In this document: in pieces, positions 59,640 through 64,000 of the stretch | How positions within the stretch are numbered: the stretch's first letter is position 1 | Layout: every line of letters begins with the position of its first letter | Assembly: GCF_907165205.1 (NCBI RefSeq) | Contig: NC_058191.1 | Location: 19,920,064-19,984,063 of the forward strand | Direction of reading: 5' to 3' | Source: Coccinella septempunctata | Taxonomy: Eukaryota; Arthropoda; Insecta; Coleoptera; Coccinellidae | DNA length: 64,000 nt | Program-made: the position numbers and the translations under genes | The notes under the pieces: generated by a model | Told to the model about the DNA's origin: nothing | Database searches by the model: none | What the model saw: the letters and a program-made list of their open reading frames with translations, nothing else

Positions 59640-60840
59640 GAAGTACAAACATCCACGGACCTTACTTGGTCCAAGTCCAATGGATGTACATTGCTGGACC
59701 TTTACTGTACGTTCATAAATGGACGTTTTACGGATGTCCATTTAACTTTAAATAAGGGATGTTGGACAAATATCTATATGCGTTTCTTATTGGACATCTT
59801 CTGGATACACAAATCTGGATCTTTATTGTACTATCATAAATTGTACGATAGTGTACGTCCATTCAACCTACATTTTTGTATCAACGTAAGTTATTCATGA
59901 TTGTACATCTATTGGAAGTTCGGATCTGGATCTGAATATCTGCTTCCAGAAATTGTACTTTTCTCTACGACAACTGGATGTATCATTTTAGAGTATTCAT
60001 AATTATTCATTTCTCAACATTCGTAGGATGTACAGGACCGTATCTTATTTCTACAATCAGCATGGTTATTCAGCAATATTTTTAGATTAACGTGAATTAT
60101 CCATGATTGTACATCTTTTGGATGTTCAGAATTGTATGTCAATTATTTGCCTCAAGAGATTGTACTTTTCTGTACGACAACTGGATGTATCATTTTCGAG
60201 GGTCCATAATTGTACCTATATTTCTCAACATTCGTAGGATGTGCAGCACTGGATCCTATTTGTTCAATCAGAAAGTGTACGTTGATGTACGTCCATTCAA
60301 CGTACATTTTTGGATCAACGTAAATTATTCATGATTGTACATCTATTGGAAGTTCGGATCTGGATCTAAATATCTGCTTCTAGAAAGTGTACTTTTCTGT
60401 ACGACTACGACAAATAGATGTATCATTTTCGAGCATCAATAATTATTCATTTCTCAACATTCGTAGGATGTACAGGGCCGGATCTTATTTCTACAATAAG
60501 CAATTGTAAGTTAATGTACGTCCAGTGGATGTACATTTTTGGATCAACAAGAATTCTCCATAATTGTACTTTCCTGTATATCCATAGGAAGCCCAATGCA
60601 CTTTCAATAAGGGACGTCCGTCGAACATCCATATACGTACGTTATTGAACATCTTTTGGATATTCAGAAATGGATCGAAATATCTGTTCTTAAAAATTAT
60701 ACTTTTCTGTACGACAACTGGATATATCATTTTCGAGCATCCATAAATTTCTGAACATTCGTAGGATGTTCAGGACTGAATCCAATTTGCACAATCAGAA
60801 ACTTTATGTTTGTGTACTTCCACTGATGGATATGCAATAC
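59640..60840 (+). repeat. Degenerate satellite/minisatellite array
   Basis: At least four diverged units containing in order GATTGTACATCT(A/T)TTGGA, a GGATCTGGATCT-type segment, TGTACTTTTCTGTACGACAACTGGATGTATCATTTT, TTTCTCAACATTCGTAGGATGT and GTACGTCCA. The ACATTCGTAGGATGT landmark stands near 60017, 60228, 60457 and 60754, so spacing is 211, 229 and 297 bp. GTAC and GGA(C/T)GT words are extremely frequent, many in inverted pairs. Confidence 0.75.
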
Positions 60841-60988
60841 TGTATCATCGTGCATTATCCATAACTTTGGGTGACCAGGCGTCCCTCATTGTGACGGACA
60901 GTCCGTCAATCGTCCAAGAAGTCCGTCACTGGAAAACGTCCGTCAAAATCTTGAATTTAATTCAGTATATTTCTAGAGAAAATTTGAG

Positions 60989-61231
60989 ATGGATAATAAA
61001 AAAATAAAGTGCAAATTTACGGAAGATATTTCAAAAGAATTTCCATTCCCTAAAAAGACAAAACTTGATTTTCCAATGTACGAAGGGTCAATTCAGCATT
61101 TTATTTGGAGAAATGTTTCAAATTACAAACATAAAAAAATAGTTAATGAAGCGTCTTCCTCTCTAACCAAATATTTCAGACATTCGAGTTTTGGGCAACG
61201 CCTGAAGCCCTATTCTCATTCCACAGTGTAA
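60989..61231 (+). pseudogene. BED-finger/hAT-associated protein fragment
   Basis: 80 codons from MDNKKIKCKFTEDISKEFPFPKKTK to a stop, including KHKKIVNEASSSLTKYFR. This resembles the N-terminal segment (basic start, KFPFLKKTK, then H-x-KHK-x-AASSS-x-FF) of insect hAT-related BED-finger proteins. The two Cys and first His of the finger are missing from the middle, and the transposase body is absent, so it is a scrap rather than a gene. A polyadenylation-type AATAAA stands at about 61305. Confidence 0.5.
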
Positions 61232-61331
61232 TGAACAACCATTATATTAAGATTATAATATTTTCGTTTTTGTGTTGTGATAAACTTGTATTATTTTTCT
61301 GTTTTCAATAAAAAAAAAATTTAAGCATATA

Positions 61332-61679
61332 CAGAGTGAGTCTTTGACTCGTACAAATATTTTACAGTAGATTCTTGAGGTCAAAGGAAACACTTTTTTC
61401 CTTTACCATTTTTTCCAAATCGGCTCGGTTTAAAAAATAGAGGTTGTTGAAAAACATAATTAAATGTTATTATGTTTTCGAGTAATTTGTCGTTCATAAA
61501 TAAGAACTATAGGTGAAATTCGAAAAATTGGCTACTTTGATCGCATGCAATTCTTTTAAAATCTACCTATATCTTTTTATCAGGGCTAAATCGTAAAAAA
61601 TATTGTACATGAAAATTTTTTTTCTTTCGACCTCAATAATTTACTGTGAAATATTTTTACAAAGCAAAGACTCGCCCTG
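61332..61679. mobile_element. MITE, 348 bp, TA-flanked
   Basis: Left end CAGAGTGAGTCTTTGACTCG, right end inverted CAGGGCGAGTCTTTGCTTTG. Similarity continues for about 60 bp (ATATTT(T/C)ACAGTA(G/A)AT..TTGAGGTC). TA on both sides. Non-coding. Confidence 0.75.
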
Positions 61680-63135
61680 TATATAAATATATACACATTC
61701 ACCAGGTCCGTCCGTCATTGACGCCTATGCAGTGAAATTTCCGAATGTTTATATAATGAATAGAGGACAAAAAGAGCTTTAGGGAGAGGAGAAACTTTCT
61801 CTTTGGTATTACTTATGACATTTCGGTATTCAGAAAAACATCGATGACGTCACAACTCCTAGCCCCGAAGACGTTATAACTTTAGAAGCTTTATCGAAAG
61901 TTCGCAAGTTGAGAAATTAAAATTTACCTATTTCATATTTTTTCTCGAAACTCAATGGACATATCATCAAGATCAAGTATCAGTCGCTTTAGTACAGGTC
62001 TGCCCTTGCTATGAATTTCTTTCGTATAAGAATCAAATACATGTATATAATACCGTATAATTGCATTCAGTATGAATATTTCCTCTTTCAAATATTAAGA
62101 ATGAGGGGATGAATCTATAATAGAAATACCACAGTTCTTTTACATTCCACTGGAAATGCGTTTTGATAGTTTGGAAATAACAGGAATGTGTATGTAGTAT
62201 ACTCCATTCACTTTTATTTTAGCACTCGGTTGGACATAAAATAATTTTCTCAAGTTTTTGTAACTAGAACGGAGTAAGGTTGGCACTCATGAAATGTCGC
62301 TAATGTCATAACGCCGTGGCCACAACTAATATTCATTAACATTACAAAAATGACGAAAGTGATTGAAAAAGAGAGAAGACAGGGTTTCAGGAAGTGCTAT
62401 TTAGAATTCAAGTCCGCTCATTTAAATAGTAGGTAACCTTACACCCTCTATCTACAATATATCTGACCGTAGCAAACATATTCAATGTAAGCGAATTTAT
62501 ATAATGATTCATCTGAATCTCAACGACTTATATTTCAGCTGATTGTTTTCACAATCAGAAATATTGTGAGTGAAAAGAATGACAAAGAATTTTCTTCTAT
62601 TGGGAGACCCAAAAAAGTGGTGGCATTTGAGAATTTTATTTTATGGTGAACGAATGCGAAAAGTTACCACCTTACAGGATTTTCGATGAATCTCATCGTG
62701 GAATAAATATATAATTATTATCATATGAAAGTATTAAAAATAAACTTCTATGAATGCGATCCAACCTATTAATTGTTAATTCATCTGTTCCTCTTGCCTT
62801 GAAACTTCCTTCAATTCTTTCGACTTCTATTGATGCAAGATGATTTTTGTTGAAGAATTTAACATTCTTGTAATTATCCGTTAAGTCCTTCGAGAGATTC
62901 CCAACTACTGCATCATATGCATGTTGATTTTTTTGAAATCTACAACTGATGTAAGGTATTCAACTTTTATCTAAAGAAGATAACCAACATTAACTCTCCT
63001 GAAGCTACTGCAAATTATCTGTCAATAATTTCGAAACATCTAGGTTTGAATCAAGCTTACAGGTATACATTTAATCTCACTTATTTTTGTCTAGTCTTTC
63101 CAATTTTGTGAACAAGATTTCAAAATATTCATATA
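61680..63135. other. Non-coding interval
   Basis: No gene or repeat recognised apart from GACGCCTATG near 61730, which may be an inverted partner of AGGCGTCC near 60877 around the BED-finger scrap. Confidence 0.4.
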
Positions 63136-63399
63136 CAAGGTGTTGTTTCGACTCGAAACCTACTCATTAAATTTTTTCGAGGCGGACCTGAAATGAGAAA
63201 TTTTTTTATTATGGTAATCGATAGCACTCCTGACATTGAACATACGAATCAAATATCACGAAATGTATGTGGTGGTTGATGAGTTAAAATTAATTCAAAA
63301 AATTGAGAAAATTAGTTAACCAGTTTGTATCATGGTTACAAAGAATGGTAGACCCATAAATACCATGAGTGTATGCGAATTTCCCAATAAATCACCCTG
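63136..63399. mobile_element. Possible MITE, 264 bp
   Basis: CAAGGTGTTGTTTCGAC at the left resembles the inverted end GTCGAAACAACACCCTG near 55175-55191. The right side has AATCACCCTGTATA. Internal similarity to the 55140-55190 segment (AAACCTAC, TTTTTTCGA) supports a shared family; the terminal repeat is short. Confidence 0.4.
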
Positions 63400-64000
63400 T
63401 ATAATAAAAGTTTTGACATTTCTCGAATTCACGATAGCTTAGGAAATTAATATTTAGCATATATCAGTAAATTGAAGATGGAGTCCTTTGACGTATTTGT
63501 CCTCCATTCATTCGAAAAAAAAGCCACTATGATGACTATATTACTTTTCAACAAATTTTCTCGTGAAATAGTCATGTCGAATACTAATCGACATAAAAAT
63601 TCAGGCTTAATATTCAAGGATTTTGTTGTTCGGCAAATTCGCCCATGACATTTTTTTCCAAATCATTTGCCTCATGGCTCGTGATTATCAACATTCGCAA
63701 AATTGCCATGCACCAAGCTTTCATATTACAATCGACAAACTTTGCTGGCAAAATCTCTGGTGCTTTTACATATATGAGAAAACCATTTTCATTCCTTGTG
63801 TAAATGGAAATGCTTGTGCAATATTTCTGGTTATAATACTGAGAAGAGAATATAGCACAATATTCTATAAAACGAAAATGAGATAATGAAAACGTATTCA
63901 ATCTTTTTCGCAGGTGATCATTATTCCTGAGTTGCAGGATTTCGAATGATTTATAGTGGAATTTGAAAAAACGCAATTGGGATTAATTAAACGTGAGAAA
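63400..64000. other. Non-coding window end
   Basis: Overlapping short ORFs on both strands (63614-63976 minus, 63623-63886 plus) without family features. Nothing supported. Confidence 0.4.

Noticed and set aside
60870..61735. Complete hAT element around the BED-finger scrap
   Set aside because: AGGCGTC near 60877 and inverted GACGCCT near 61728 are suggestive, but the inverted match is short and interrupted, no 8-bp duplication is seen, and a separate MITE lies inside.

Overview
The window is AT-rich eukaryotic DNA made almost entirely of transposable elements (TEs) and simple repeats. I found no host protein gene, tRNA, rRNA, operon or CRISPR. The element types present are Ty3/gypsy, Penelope-like, R4/Dong-like, Jockey- and CR1-like LINEs, mariner DD41D and Helitron. 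With a TTAGG interstitial tract, they point to an arthropod, most likely an insect; species is not determinable. The dense nesting suggests heterochromatin or another TE-rich accessory region.

Layout. 1-3728: decayed Ty3/gypsy element (tRNA-Ser primer site; RT palm deleted; a Helitron 3' end inserted) sitting inside a 5' fragment of an R4-like LINE (3729-4845) that abuts (TA)n. 4876-6143: gag-only LTR element inserted in the same (TA)n. 6161-27862: Penelope-like element (PLE) array with three minus-strand copies (A, B, C), then an inverted switch at 13670-13687, then plus-strand copies D, E and a stub F. Copy E is split by a 9.48-kb LTR element (16211-25689) with nearly identical 1,565-bp LTRs and one ORF joining Gag to an integrase C-terminal GPY/F module. 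27879-28274: small Helitron. 28.3-31 kb: decayed repeats, a second PLE hammerhead-like motif and an inverted pair of mariner remnants. 32077-32433: (TA)n of about 357 bp.

32788-35960: internally deleted R4/Dong-like LINE inserted in (TAA)n, probably the 3' tail of the minus-strand CR1-like LINE at 35975-39720, whose ORF2 (APE plus RT) looks intact. 40.9-43.8 kb: foldback and mariner-type elements with inverted repeats. 44.4-47.6 kb: LINE tails, a Jockey RT end fused to (TTAGG)n, and a 1.2-kb tandem duplication. 48117-50982: complete mariner transposon with about 800-bp terminal inverted repeats and an intact DD41D transposase. 51162-54845: apparently full-length R4-like LINE (1,111-aa ORF with Myb-like, RT, CCHC and PD-D/E nuclease domains) embedded in (TA)n. 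54.9-64 kb: direct repeats, long foldbacks, small MITEs, a roughly 0.2-0.3-kb degenerate satellite rich in GGATGTACAT-type motifs, and a BED-finger-like gene scrap.

The elements interact by nesting. TA and TAA microsatellites recur as landing sites for unrelated element classes. The most distinctive signal is a hammerhead-ribozyme-like motif in every PLE copy and in a second diverged PLE scrap. Both have matching stem I, stem II and a palindromic stem III, suggesting a ribozyme that would work as a dimer.
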